DNA of 64,000 nt from assembly GCF_003001815.1 (NCBI RefSeq), contig NZ_PVMZ01000023.1, positions 62,001 to 126,000 of the forward strand. Reading direction: 5' to 3'. The notes under the pieces are model-generated. The model worked only from the letters and a program-made list of their open reading frames with translations, had not been told where the DNA came from and did not search any database. The position numbers and the translations under genes are program-made. Positions within the stretch are counted from its first letter, which is position 1. Every line of letters begins with the position of its first letter. This DNA comes from Actinoplanes italicus. Its GTDB lineage: Bacteria; Actinomycetota; Actinomycetes; Mycobacteriales; Micromonosporaceae. Shown here piece by piece: positions 17,835 through 26,805 of the stretch.

Positions 17835-18102
17835 GTCGAGGCCAGAGAAGTCGACGGCACTGCACGCCGCCCACTCGCCGTCAAAGCCGCCACGTCCACC
17901 GACCCACCGCCCCGCCCCCATCGCGGCGCCGCACGAGCCTTCACCGAGGCGTGACGTGTCGACGACCCCCCACCGCCGGGACAGACGTGACACCGCGATG
18001 TGCGTCCCCGGCCCTCCCCGCGCAGTCGCATACCGCGGCCACGTTCGAGACGTGATCGGCGTACGTCTCGGCTGCTTCCTCACGAGAGGTACCCAACCGA
18101 TC

Positions 18103-21100
18103 ATGATTCGCAGAGTGCTGCTGATCGTCGCTCTTGTACTGGCCGGGACGGGCGTCAACGTCGCCCCGGCATTCGCGGCCGACTTCTCGGTGCTGATCTT
18201 CAGCAAAACCGCGGGGTTCCGGCATGACGCGATCCCCGCAGGGATCACCGCGATCCAGCAACTGGGCGCGCAGAACAACTTCACGGTCGAGGCGACCGAG
18301 GACGCCGCCCAGTTCACTGATACGAACCTGGCCAGGTTCAAGGCGGTCATCTGGCTGTCCACGACCGGCGACGTGCTCGACGCGACCCAGCAGGCCGCGT
18401 TCGAGCGTTACGTCCGCGCCGGCGGCGGCTATGTCGGCGTGCACGCCGCTTCCGACACCGAGTACGACTGGCCCTGGTACGGCAACGTCGTCGGCGCGTA
18501 CTTCTCCGGCCATCCGGCGATCCAGCCGGCCACCGTCCGCATCGAGGACACCGCCCACCCGTCCAACGCGGGCATTCCGGTGAACTGGAACCGCACCGAC
18601 GAGTGGTACAACTACCGCACCAACCCTCGCTCCCAGGTGCACGTCCTCGCGAATCTCAACGAGGCCACCTACACCGGCGGCACCATGAACGGGGACCATC
18701 CGATCTCGTGGTGCCGGCCCTACGACGGTGGTCGCTCCTGGTACACCGGCCTCGGCCACACCGCGGAGAGCTACGCCGAGGCCCACTTCCGTACCCACCT
18801 GCTCGGCGGGATCAAGTACGCCGCGCAGAACATCGGCAACTGTTCGGTGCAGGCTCCCGGCGGGACGTTCAACCAGGTGAACCTGGCCAAGGGCGTGGCG
18901 GAGACCGGTGAGCCGATGGGCCTCACCGTGCTGCCCAACCGGGGTGTGCTGCACACCTCGCGCAACGGCGTCATCCGGTACACCGACGTCAACGGCAACA
19001 CCAAGGTCGCCCTGACGCTGCCGGTCTACAGTCACGACGAGGAGGGTCTGCAGAGCATCAAGGCCGACCCCAACTTCGCCACCAACCGCTGGGTGTACGT
19101 CTACTACGCGCCACCGCTCAGCACGCCGGGCGGCGACGCCCCGTCCACCGGCACGGCGGCGCAGTTCGCCCCGTTCAACGGCTCCAACAAGCTGGCCCGG
19201 CTCACCGTGCGGGACGACAACACGATCGACCCGGCCTCACTGGTGACGATCCTCGACGTGCCGACCAGCCGTGGGCTGTGCTGCCACGTCGGCGGTGACA
19301 TCGACTTCGACGCCGCCGGCAACCTGTACCTGTCCACCGGTGACGACACCAACCCGTTCGACTCGGCCGGTTTCGCGCCGATCGACGAGCGGGCCGACCG
19401 CAACCCCGCCTACGACGCGCAGCGCACCTCGGCCAACAGCAACGACCTGCGCGGGAAGGTCCTGCGGATCAAGCCGGGTGCGACGGGTGGCTACACCGTC
19501 CCGGCCGGCAACATGTTCGCCCCGGGCACGGCGAACACCAGGCCGGAGGTCTACGCCATGGGCTTTCGTAACCCGTTCAAGATGAGCGTCGACAAGGCCA
19601 CCGGGGTCGTCTACCTCGGTGACTACGGCCCCGACGCGGGCTCGGCCGACCCGCAGCGCGGGCCGGCGGGCACCGTCTCGTTCGAGCGGATCACCCAGCC
19701 GGGCTTCTACGGCTGGCCGTACTGCTCCAACTACAACACCCCCTACCAGGAGTTCACGTTCCCCAGCGGGCCGTCGTCCGGTCCGTACGACTGTGCCGGT
19801 GGGCCGGCGAACAACTCGCGGAACAACACCGGCATCACCAAACTGCCGCCGTCTCAGGCGGCCTGGCTGCCCTACGGCGGGCAGGGGCCCTGGCGGCCCG
19901 AGCTGGGCGGGGGCGGGCCCATGGCCGGTCCGGTCTACAACTTCAACCCGGCATTGGCCTCTGACGTCAAGTTCCCGGCGTCCTACAACGGGAAGGCCTT
20001 CCTCGGCGAGTTCACCAGTCGCTGGATCAAGGCGGTCACCCTGAACGCCAACGGCACGGCCGGCGCGATCGAGCCGATCCCATGGTCCGGAACCGCGATC
20101 ATGGACATGGAGTTCGGTCCTGACGGCGCCCTGTATGTGCTCGACTACGGCACCACCTGGTTCGGCGGCGACGAGAACTCGGCTCTGTACCGGATCGAGT
20201 ACAACACCGGCGGCAACCGGGCACCGATCGCACAGATCGCCGCCACCCCGTCCTCCGGCGCCGCGCCGCTGGCCGTGCAGTTCAGCTCGGCGGGCAGCAA
20301 CGACCCGGACGGCGACCCGATCACGTACGCCTGGGACTTCACCAGTAACGGCAGCACCGACTCCACGGCGGCCAACCCGACGTTCACCTATCCGGCGAAC
20401 GGCGAATACACCGCGACGCTGACGGTACGGGACAGCGGCGGCAAAACCTCGACGGCCAGTACTGTCGTCGGGGTCGGCCGGCCATCCATCCAGTTGATCG
20501 CACCGGCCGACGGATCGGTGTTCCAGTACGGTGACCTGGTGCCGTTCGAGGTGCGGGTCACCGATCCGAACGCCGGCACCATCGACTGCAGCCGCGTCGT
20601 GGTCAACTACATCCTGGGGCACGACAGTCACGGTCACCCGATCACCAGCAAGACCGGCTGCACCGGATCGGTCCAGACCACCGTGGACGGTGAGCACGAC
20701 GCAAGCGCGAACATCTTCGGGGCGATCGCCGCCGTGTACACCCCGGTCAGCGGGGTCGCGGTCCAGGACCAGCACGTGCTGCAGCCGCGGACCCGGCAGG
20801 CCGAGCACTTCAACACCATGAACGGCGTCCAGGTCGCCGCCAAGGCCAGCGCCCACGGCGGCAACGCCATCGGCTACATCGAGAACGGCGACTGGATCTC
20901 CTTCACGCCGTACAACCTGGCCGGCGTCACCGGCATCAAAGCGCGGGTCGCCTCGGCCGGCGTCGGTGGCACACTGACTGTGCGGGCCGACTCGCCGACC
21001 GGCCCGGTGGCCGGCACGGTGCAGGTCGCCCCGACCGGTGGGTGGGAGACGTGGGCCGACGTCACCGGGACGATCAACCCACCGACCGGTACGCGCCAGC

Positions 21101-21978
21101 TGTACCTGGTGTTCACCGGCGGCGCGGGATCGCTGTTCGACATCGACGACTTCACGTTCACCTCCGGCGGCACGACGCAACCGCCGTCGGCGAACCTGGC
21201 GTTGAACAAGCCGGTGACGGCGTCGAGCACGGAATCCGGCACCTTCCCGGCCTCGGCCGCGGTGGACGGTTCGCTGACCACCAGGTGGGCGAGCGCCGCC
21301 GCCGATCCTCAGTGGATCCAGGTTGATCTCGGTCAGTCGACCTCCATCGACCGGGTCAAGTTGACCTGGGAGGCGGCCTACGGCTCGGGATACCAGATCC
21401 AGACGTCGGCGAACGGGACGACCTGGACCACGGTCCGGACGGTCACCGGCGGCGACGGTGGGGTGGACGACAACACCGCGCTGGCCGCAACCGGCCGGTA
21501 TGTGCGGATCAACGGTACGGCCCGTGCCACGGCCTGGGGCTACTCGTTGTTCGAGTTCGAGGTCTACGGTGGCGGCGTCGTACAGCCGCCCTCGGGCAAC
21601 CTGGCGTTGAACAAGCCCGCGACGGCGTCGAGCACCGAGGCGGCCGTCTACCCGGCCTCCGCCGCGGTGGACGGATCGCTGACCACCCGGTGGGCGAGTG
21701 CCTTCGCCGACCCGCAGTGGATCCAGGTTGATCTCGGTCAGTCGTACCCGGTCAATCGGGTCAAGCTGACCTGGGAGGGGGCGTACGGCTCCGCCTACCA
21801 GATCCAGACGTCGGCCAACGGGACGACCTGGACGACGGTCCGGACGGTCACCGGCGGCGACGGTGGGGTGGACGACAACACCGCGCTGGCCGCAACCGGC
21901 CGGTATGTGCGGATCAACGGTACGGCTCGCGCCACGGCCTGGGGCTACTCGCTGTTCGAGTTCGAGGTCTACAGCTGA
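18103..21978 (+). CDS. secreted ThuA / glucose-sorbosone dehydrogenase / PKD / CBM6 / discoidin protein
   Basis: 1291 residues from ATG 18103, preceded by GAGAGGT. A signal peptide (MIRRVLLIVALVLAG...AFA) is cleaved near residue 25. Domains: ThuA-like amidotransferase fold (26-246; KTAGFRHDAIPAGI, YVGVHAASDTEYDW); a PQQ-type glucose/sorbosone dehydrogenase propeller (about 249-702; GLCCHVGGDIDFDAAGNLYL, YAMGFRNPFKMSVD); a PKD domain (705-795; GDPITYAWDFTSNG); a CBM6 module (about 899-1022; YIENGDWISF); and two nearly identical F5/8 type C domains (1029-1155, 1164-1291). It is an extracellular carbohydrate-binding, probably sugar-oxidising or lyase-type enzyme. The upstream LacI-type palindrome fits carbohydrate control. 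Confidence 0.9.
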   Translation: MIRRVLLIVALVLAGTGVNVAPAFAADFSVLIFSKTAGFRHDAIPAGITAIQQLGAQNNFTVEATEDAAQFTDTNLARFKAVIWLSTTGDVLDATQQAAFERYVRAGGGYVGVHAASDTEYDWPWYGNVVGAYFSGHPAIQPATVRIEDTAHPSNAGIPVNWNRTDEWYNYRTNPRSQVHVLANLNEATYTGGTMNGDHPISWCRPYDGGRSWYTGLGHTAESYAEAHFRTHLLGGIKYAAQNIGNCSVQAPGGTFNQVNLAKGVAETGEPMGLTVLPNRGVLHTSRNGVIRYTDVNGNTKVALTLPVYSHDEEGLQSIKADPNFATNRWVYVYYAPPLSTPGGDAPSTGTAAQFAPFNGSNKLARLTVRDDNTIDPASLVTILDVPTSRGLCCHVGGDIDFDAAGNLYLSTGDDTNPFDSAGFAPIDERADRNPAYDAQRTSANSNDLRGKVLRIKPGATGGYTVPAGNMFAPGTANTRPEVYAMGFRNPFKMSVDKATGVVYLGDYGPDAGSADPQRGPAGTVSFERITQPGFYGWPYCSNYNTPYQEFTFPSGPSSGPYDCAGGPANNSRNNTGITKLPPSQAAWLPYGGQGPWRPELGGGGPMAGPVYNFNPALASDVKFPASYNGKAFLGEFTSRWIKAVTLNANGTAGAIEPIPWSGTAIMDMEFGPDGALYVLDYGTTWFGGDENSALYRIEYNTGGNRAPIAQIAATPSSGAAPLAVQFSSAGSNDPDGDPITYAWDFTSNGSTDSTAANPTFTYPANGEYTATLTVRDSGGKTSTASTVVGVGRPSIQLIAPADGSVFQYGDLVPFEVRVTDPNAGTIDCSRVVVNYILGHDSHGHPITSKTGCTGSVQTTVDGEHDASANIFGAIAAVYTPVSGVAVQDQHVLQPRTRQAEHFNTMNGVQVAAKASAHGGNAIGYIENGDWISFTPYNLAGVTGIKARVASAGVGGTLTVRADSPTGPVAGTVQVAPTGGWETWADVTGTINPPTGTRQLYLVFTGGAGSLFDIDDFTFTSGGTTQPPSANLALNKPVTASSTESGTFPASAAVDGSLTTRWASAAADPQWIQVDLGQSTSIDRVKLTWEAAYGSGYQIQTSANGTTWTTVRTVTGGDGGVDDNTALAATGRYVRINGTARATAWGYSLFEFEVYGGGVVQPPSGNLALNKPATASSTEAAVYPASAAVDGSLTTRWASAFADPQWIQVDLGQSYPVNRVKLTWEGAYGSAYQIQTSANGTTWTTVRTVTGGDGGVDDNTALAATGRYVRINGTARATAWGYSLFEFEVYS
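21190..21975. repeat. two near-identical discoidin-domain repeats, about 405 bp apart
   Basis: The two F5/8C modules at 21190-21570 and 21595-21975 share long identical DNA stretches, including silent positions. This indicates recent duplication or gene conversion within the gene. Confidence 0.8.
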
Positions 21979-22194
21979 TCGGGTAGACCGTGTACGGCAG
22001 GGCGCGAGGACCTTCGACGGTCCCCGCGCTCTGTCTGTCCCGGCCATCGCTGCATGACGGGCGGCGTCCCGCAGGCGGCCGGTGAAGAGTCACCGACGGC
22101 GGGCCCTGGCCGAAGGTGTTGTTTCGCAGCATGTCACCTTCCGGCGAGGTGAACACCGGGTCGTACAGCCCCGTTCGGTGGCCATTGCCCGCAC

Positions 22195-22545
22195 CGACCA
22201 GGTTCTCCTCCTGCACGAAGCGGCCGTCGATCACCTGTTGGACCGCGTCCGCTTCGTCGATGATCAGCAGGTCGAGGTGCCATTGAGCCGCTTCGAACCA
22301 GCGGACCGAGACCGTTGCCGGCTCCGTCCGGCTGACCAGTAGACAGTGCGGTGTGGTCACCCAAATATCCGCCTCGGCGACCTCCCGGCGCACCCGTTGC
22401 GCCGGGCAGATCGACAGCAGCGGGCAGTCGTGCCGGGTGTTGCGGCCATCGGTCGATCGCAGCGTTCCGCGGCAGGGAAAGTCTTTGGGCTCGAGCGGTG
22501 CCCAGCCGGGACCGGAGCAGATGACCCGTTTACGAGAACGTCATG
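22195..22545 (-). pseudogene. DinG/XPD-like helicase fragment
   Basis: One minus-strand frame, without a start, reads like the segment of a superfamily 2 helicase between the iron-sulfur region and motif II: VICSGPGWAPLEPKDFPCRG, HDCPLLSICPAQ, ADIWVTTPHCLLVSRTEP and LDLLIIDEADAVQQVIDGRF. Four cysteines (C-x15-C..C-x5-C) precede the DEAD box, as in DinG/XPD-type Fe-S helicases. Walker A and the second RecA domain are absent on both sides, so it is a relic of a gene of perhaps 700-1000 codons. Such helicases occur in prokaryotic Argonaute-like and other defence operons; that link is inference. Confidence 0.6.
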
Positions 22546-22650
22546 CGCGTAAGCCGAGCCTGCGACCGCTTCGACCGGGCCCGGCTCGACTGATTCGGCT
22601 GTCGGGTCCGCGGCGACCGGAGTGTGAAGACTTGCGGATCGGTTGCGGTA

Positions 22651-23286
22651 TCAGTCGGGCGTGCTGAGCACGGCGGCGACGCCGTCGACGAACCATCGCT
22701 CGAACCGCTCGACCGGCCACCCGCGCTCGCGTACCAGCCAATCGTAGTTGCGGATGTCCTGCGCGAGCCACAGCACATCGGCGGCTCGCTCCTGACTCAC
22801 CCGGACCTCGCCGGTGGCCGCCAGATCGGCGGCGAACATCGCCATACCGCGGCGGCGGTCCTCGAGGTTCTTGCGCCAGATCGCCGCGGCGTCGGCGTCG
22901 GCGGTCGCCGCACCGGCCAGTGCCAGCATCACGTGCACTTGCCGGGCATGGGTCTCGCTGAGATGCCGGGCGTACCGGGTCAGTTTCGCGCGTAGGCCGG
23001 TCAGCGCCCGGATGTCGGCGACGAACGACCGTTCCGCCATCGCGATCCGCTCGTCGTCGCCCACCAGGGTGACATCGACGAGGTCGGAGAGCAGTTGGCG
23101 CTTGTTGCCGAACACCGCGTACAGGGTCTGGACGGCGACGCCTGCCTCGGCGGCGACGGCGGTCAGCGGCGTGGCGGCGTAGCCCGGGTCCACGAACAGT
23201 TTGGCGGCCGCGTCGAGGATCGCTCGCCGGGTCTGCCGGGCTTGTTCCTGGCGCCGGGGGGAGACGTAACGACGGTTGACAGTCAC
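22651..23286 (-). CDS. TetR-family transcriptional regulator
   Basis: 211 residues from GTG 23286; a GTG at 23322 would fall inside the operator. The helix-turn-helix is clear: RRAILDAAAKLFVDPGYAAT, then AGVAVQTLYAVFGNKRQLLS. The C-terminal domain ends RWFVDGVAAVLSTPD. It is divergent from the 97-residue protein and methyltransferase genes, with a perfect 19-bp operator between, so it probably represses itself and that operon. Confidence 0.9.
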   Translation of the reverse strand: MTVNRRYVSPRRQEQARQTRRAILDAAAKLFVDPGYAATPLTAVAAEAGVAVQTLYAVFGNKRQLLSDLVDVTLVGDDERIAMAERSFVADIRALTGLRAKLTRYARHLSETHARQVHVMLALAGAATADADAAAIWRKNLEDRRRGMAMFAADLAATGEVRVSQERAADVLWLAQDIRNYDWLVRERGWPVERFERWFVDGVAAVLSTPD

Positions 23287-23309
23287 GCATGCACCGTAGT
23301 CCACTATTA

Positions 23310-23328
23310 GATAGAGCTTCACTCTATC
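23310..23328. promoter_or_regulatory. TetR operator
   Basis: GATAGAG-CTTCA-CTCTATC is a perfect 7-bp inverted repeat with a 5-base spacer, lying in the 64-bp gap between the divergent TetR gene and the 23351 gene. Confidence 0.7.
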
Positions 23329-23350
23329 GATTCGAAATCAGGGGACAGCC

Positions 23351-23644
23351 ATGCCGTACGGCGTCGTGCAAGACATGCCCGGAGTCAGCGAGCAGGAGTA
23401 TCGGCAAGTGGAGAAGCACCTCGGTCCGGACCGGCCGCCGGGTCTGCTGGCCCATGTGGCAGGCCCGTCCGACGACGGCTGGCGGATCATCAACATCTGG
23501 GCCGACGAGGCCGCGTTCCGCAGGTTCCAGTCGGAACGCCTGGTCCGCGCCGCCGGACTGGCCGCCCAGGAGGAGGGATTCGATCCGGCGAAGGCCGCCG
23601 GCTTCCGATCGGCGAGCGTCGACGGCGCCGAGATGCCGTTCTGA
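23351..23644 (+). CDS. small dimeric-barrel-like hypothetical protein
   Basis: 97 residues with AGGGG upstream of ATG 23351. The pattern YGVVQDMPGVSEQEYRQVEK, then AGPSDDGWRIINIWADEAAF, is that of ferredoxin-like dimeric barrel proteins (ABM/NIPSNAP-like), often monooxygenase-like or unknown. No catalytic residues can be named. It is the first gene of an operon with a methyltransferase (TGATG overlap) and a lipoprotein, opposite the TetR gene. Confidence 0.7.
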   Translation: MPYGVVQDMPGVSEQEYRQVEKHLGPDRPPGLLAHVAGPSDDGWRIINIWADEAAFRRFQSERLVRAAGLAAQEEGFDPAKAAGFRSASVDGAEMPF

Positions 23645-24519
23645 TGGAGGAGACCGCGACGCTGCGCGCCCGCAACTCCGACTTCTGGGCCCGGACGGCG
23701 CCGGGGTGGGTCCATCAGGCCGACCGGCACGACGAGATCGGCCGGCCGATGGGTGCCGTGGCACTCGACTGGCTGCGACTGCAGGCCGGTGAGCGGGTGC
23801 TGGACGTCGGCTGCGGATGTGGCGGAACGACCGCCGAGATCGCGCGGGTCGTCACTCCGCTGGGCAGCGCAGTTGGTCTCGACCTCGCGGAGGCGATGGT
23901 GGCGACGGCCCGGCACCGGTTCACCGCGCCGGGTGGCGCGGGACCGCGGTTCGTCGCCGGTGACATCGAGACGCTCGATGCCGTGCCCGGGGCGCCGTTC
24001 GACGCCGTCTACTCCCGGATGGCGTTGATGCTGCTCGCGGATCCGGTCGCCGGCCTGACCACCGTCCGGCGGTCGATGCGTGCCGGCGCCCGGTTGGCCG
24101 CAACGGCATTCCGCGACGGCCGCGTGAACCCGTGGCTGTCGACGGCGCTGCTCGGTGCGGCGGCACACCTGGGACCGTTGCCGCCGCTGCCGATCGGCGA
24201 TGAGCCGGGCCCCTTCGCGTTCGCCGATCCGGCCCGGGTGACGCGCCTGCTCACCGCCGCCGGATTCACCGACATCGGCATCCACCCGTACGACGTCGCT
24301 CTCGAGGCCCCGGACGACCCGGAAGTGGTCACCGAATGGCTCATCGAGATCGGTCCCGCCGGCGCGGCCTACCGGGACGCCGAACCGCACATTCAGGGGC
24401 AGGCCCGGGCCGGGGTGGGGCGCCTGCTCGAACGGTTCCTCACCACCGGCACCGGTTACCGGCTGCCGACCGGACTTTGGTTGATCACCGCTCGCTCAGA
24501 CGGGACCAGTACACCATGA
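23644..24519 (+). CDS. class I SAM-dependent methyltransferase
   Basis: 291 residues. Motif I is VLDVGCGCGGTTAEIARVV (about 57-75), followed by the acidic AdoMet-binding strand GLDLAEAMV, motif GDIETLDA and FDAVYSRMALMLLADP. The domain order fits UbiE/COQ5-like small-molecule methyltransferases. The C-terminal 100 residues (LPIGDEPGPFAFADPARVTR onward) probably form the substrate cap. The start overlaps the preceding stop and the stop overlaps the following lipoprotein start. The substrate is unknown. Confidence 0.88.
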   Translation: MEETATLRARNSDFWARTAPGWVHQADRHDEIGRPMGAVALDWLRLQAGERVLDVGCGCGGTTAEIARVVTPLGSAVGLDLAEAMVATARHRFTAPGGAGPRFVAGDIETLDAVPGAPFDAVYSRMALMLLADPVAGLTTVRRSMRAGARLAATAFRDGRVNPWLSTALLGAAAHLGPLPPLPIGDEPGPFAFADPARVTRLLTAAGFTDIGIHPYDVALEAPDDPEVVTEWLIEIGPAGAAYRDAEPHIQGQARAGVGRLLERFLTTGTGYRLPTGLWLITARSDGTSTP

Positions 24520-24896
24520 CCTCTCACCGGCGTCTTGCCGCCACTCTCGTACTGATCATCAGCATCGGCGTGCTGTCCGGCTGCGCTGCGGCCGATACCG
24601 AGCCGCCGTCCACCGACGCACCCACGTCGGGCGGTGGCGGAGACACCCGGGCGGGCGGCTCCTATTCAGCGACGGACGTCTGCACCTACCTGCAGGGCGA
24701 GATCCCAGCGCTGAAGGAGATCGGCAGCCCGGTCGGGCGGCACGCCAACCTGGCCGGAAAACTGGCCACCTTCTTCGAGTCACACGGCAAGCCGGAGAAC
24801 GGCGCCGTACTGGACGCCGCGCTCAAGGCGGAGTGCCCGGCTGTACGTACCGAAGTGCTCACCCTGATGGGAGTGGACAGCTTCAGCTCGTTCTAG
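24516..24896 (+). CDS. small lipoprotein
   Basis: 126 residues. A signal peptide with lipobox LSGC (LVLIISIGVLSGC) anchors it outside the membrane, followed by a Ser/Thr/Gly linker and a helical domain of about 75 residues with two cysteines (VCTYLQGEIPALKEIGSP; LKAECPAVRTEVLTLMG). The start overlaps the methyltransferase stop (ATGA). No family recognised. It ends by sharing its CTAG stop region with the convergent XRE gene. Confidence 0.78.
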   Translation: MTSHRRLAATLVLIISIGVLSGCAAADTEPPSTDAPTSGGGGDTRAGGSYSATDVCTYLQGEIPALKEIGSPVGRHANLAGKLATFFESHGKPENGAVLDAALKAECPAVRTEVLTLMGVDSFSSF

Positions 24897-25762
24897 CCCA
24901 CACGGCCGCCCCGCGGTGCGGCCGTCCCGCCGGACAGCAGCGCGAGCAGCGCCAGGTTGTCGTGCGAGCTGCTGCCCGGGTCGGTGTGGTAGAGGAACAG
25001 CACCTGGTCCGCGTCGCCGGGCAGCGGCAGCGCCTCGTACCGCAGCGTCATCGGGCCCACGGCGGGGTGAGCCACCCGTTTGACGCCATGGGTGCGCTCG
25101 TGCACCTGGTGTCCGTTCCACCACGCGGAGAACTCGGCGCTCCTGATGGTGAGCTCACCGACCATTTCGTTCAGCCGTACGTCATCGGGATGGCGCCCGG
25201 CGTAGAGGCGCAACGTGCCGACCACCTCGGCCGCCACCGTGCGCCAGTCGAGGAACAGCTCGGCCGCCGCCGGGTCCAGGAACATCCACCGCGCGTAGTT
25301 GCGTTCCCGCGGCGGCATCCGGGTCCAGTCGGTGAAAAGCTCCCGGGCCAGCGTGTTCGAGGCGAGCACGTCGGTACGCCGGCCGAGGATCAGGGCTGGA
25401 TGCTCGCTCATCGAGGCGACCAGCTGTTGCATGGCCGGCCGCACACGCTGCGCGGGTGGTTGTGCCGTCTTGCGGCGTACCGGACGGGCGAGGTCGGACA
25501 GGTGTGCGCGGGCCGCCGGTTCGAGCCGGAAGGCGCGAGCCAGCGCTTCGAGGACCGCCTCCGACGGGCTCGAGTGCCGGCCCTGTTCCAGCCGGGTGTA
25601 GTAGTCGACGCTGACCCCGGCGAGCTGAGCGACCTCCTCGCGCCGCAGTCCGCGCACTCGCCGTTTCACCGGGCCACCGTCGTCGAGTCCCACGGCCTCC
25701 GGCGTCAGGCCGGCCCGGCATCTGCGCAGGAAGTCGCCGAGATCCGTACGCGAAGCTGCCAT
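24893..25762 (-). CDS. XRE-family regulator with MmyB-like ligand domain
   Basis: 289 residues from ATG 25762. The N-terminal helix-turn-helix is typical: RRVRGLRREEVAQLAGVSVD, YYTRLEQGRHSSPSEAVLEAL. The C-terminal domain (about 100-270) is the MmyB-like, PAS-type pocket (ALILGRRTDVLASNTLAREL; RNYARWMFLDPAAAELFLDW), which in relatives binds small lipophilic ligands. It is divergent from the SDR gene at 25883, as is usual for this regulator-dehydrogenase pair, and probably controls it. Confidence 0.9.
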   Translation of the reverse strand: MAASRTDLGDFLRRCRAGLTPEAVGLDDGGPVKRRVRGLRREEVAQLAGVSVDYYTRLEQGRHSSPSEAVLEALARAFRLEPAARAHLSDLARPVRRKTAQPPAQRVRPAMQQLVASMSEHPALILGRRTDVLASNTLARELFTDWTRMPPRERNYARWMFLDPAAAELFLDWRTVAAEVVGTLRLYAGRHPDDVRLNEMVGELTIRSAEFSAWWNGHQVHERTHGVKRVAHPAVGPMTLRYEALPLPGDADQVLFLYHTDPGSSSHDNLALLALLSGGTAAPRGGRVG

Positions 25763-25882
25763 GTCCCGATGGTCGCACCATCCCCGCCCGGTACACACGG
25801 TCTGGGTGGGCATGCCGTTCCCAGGTAACGCTGGGCCTGCTCAGCCGTGTCCGTCCAGGTCGGGACGATCAAGCATGGAGCC

Positions 25883-26731
25883 ATGTCCAACACATGGTTC
25901 GTCACTGGCACCTCCCGGGGCCTCGGCCTCGAACTCGTCCGGCAACTGCTGTCGCAGGGGCACGATGTCGCGGCCACGTCCCGCTCCGCCGAACGCCTCA
26001 TTGCCGCCCTCGACGACGTCGACCGCACGCGGCTGCTGCCGATCGAACTCGACCTCACCGACGAGCGGGCCGTCACCGCCGCGATCACCGCGACCGCGGA
26101 CCGCTTCGGCGGGATCGACGTGGTGGTCAACAACGCCGGTTACGGGTTCCTCGGCGCGGTCGAGGAGACCAGCAGCGCCGAGGTCCGGCGCATGTTCGAG
26201 GTGCAGATCTTCGGCGTCTGGAACGTGTTGCGTGCCGTGCTGCCCGGCATGCGGTCCGCCCGCCGCGGGCATGTCATCAACGTGTCGTCGATCCTCGGCC
26301 TGACCGCGTTCGGAGGGTGGGGGCTGTACTGTGCCGGCAAGTTCGCCCTGGAGGGACTCTCCGAGTCGCTCGCGGCCGAGGTCGCCGATTTCGGTATCAG
26401 GGTTTCGCTGGTCGAGCCCGGCTACACGCGCACCGACTTCCTGCGTCCGGTCTCGCTCGGTCTGCCCGCGTCGACCGTGGACGGCTACAGCGCGATCCGG
26501 GAGATGACCGCGGCACACCTCGCGATGCCGGGCACCCAGCTCGGTGACCCGGCCAAGGTGGCGGCGGCCGTCATCGCGGTCGCCTCCGACAGCACGTCGC
26601 CACTGCACCAGGTGCTCGGCTCCGACTCGTACGGGCTGGCGAAGGCTCGTGTGGAGTCGCTGCTCAGCGACGTGGAGGCGGGCCGTGACCTGGCTCTGAC
26701 GACGGACGTCAGCCCCGGGAATCCACTGTAG
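25883..26731 (+). CDS. short-chain dehydrogenase/reductase (SDR)
   Basis: 282 residues, ATG 25883 with GGAG 2-3 bases upstream. Classical SDR features: NAD(P)-binding TGTSRGLG (residues 9-16), VVVNNAGYG, catalytic Ser in INVSSILG and the YCAGK (Y-x-x-x-K) pair, then VEPGYTRTDF. The substrate is unknown, most likely a small alcohol or ketone. The divergent MmyB-type XRE gene is its likely regulator. Confidence 0.92.
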   Translation: MSNTWFVTGTSRGLGLELVRQLLSQGHDVAATSRSAERLIAALDDVDRTRLLPIELDLTDERAVTAAITATADRFGGIDVVVNNAGYGFLGAVEETSSAEVRRMFEVQIFGVWNVLRAVLPGMRSARRGHVINVSSILGLTAFGGWGLYCAGKFALEGLSESLAAEVADFGIRVSLVEPGYTRTDFLRPVSLGLPASTVDGYSAIREMTAAHLAMPGTQLGDPAKVAAAVIAVASDSTSPLHQVLGSDSYGLAKARVESLLSDVEAGRDLALTTDVSPGNPL

Positions 26732-26805
26732 AGAGCCGCGTCGGGCTGTACCTGTCTCCACTGACGGTAAAGACCCGTGGCGGCCCAGGTGCCGCGTGGT
26801 GTTCC

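Noticed and set aside
19237..22047. Minus-strand open frame of 936 codons, Arg/Gly/Val-rich with internal repeats
   Set aside because: Antisense shadow of the secreted dehydrogenase-discoidin gene; its repeats mirror the discoidin duplication.
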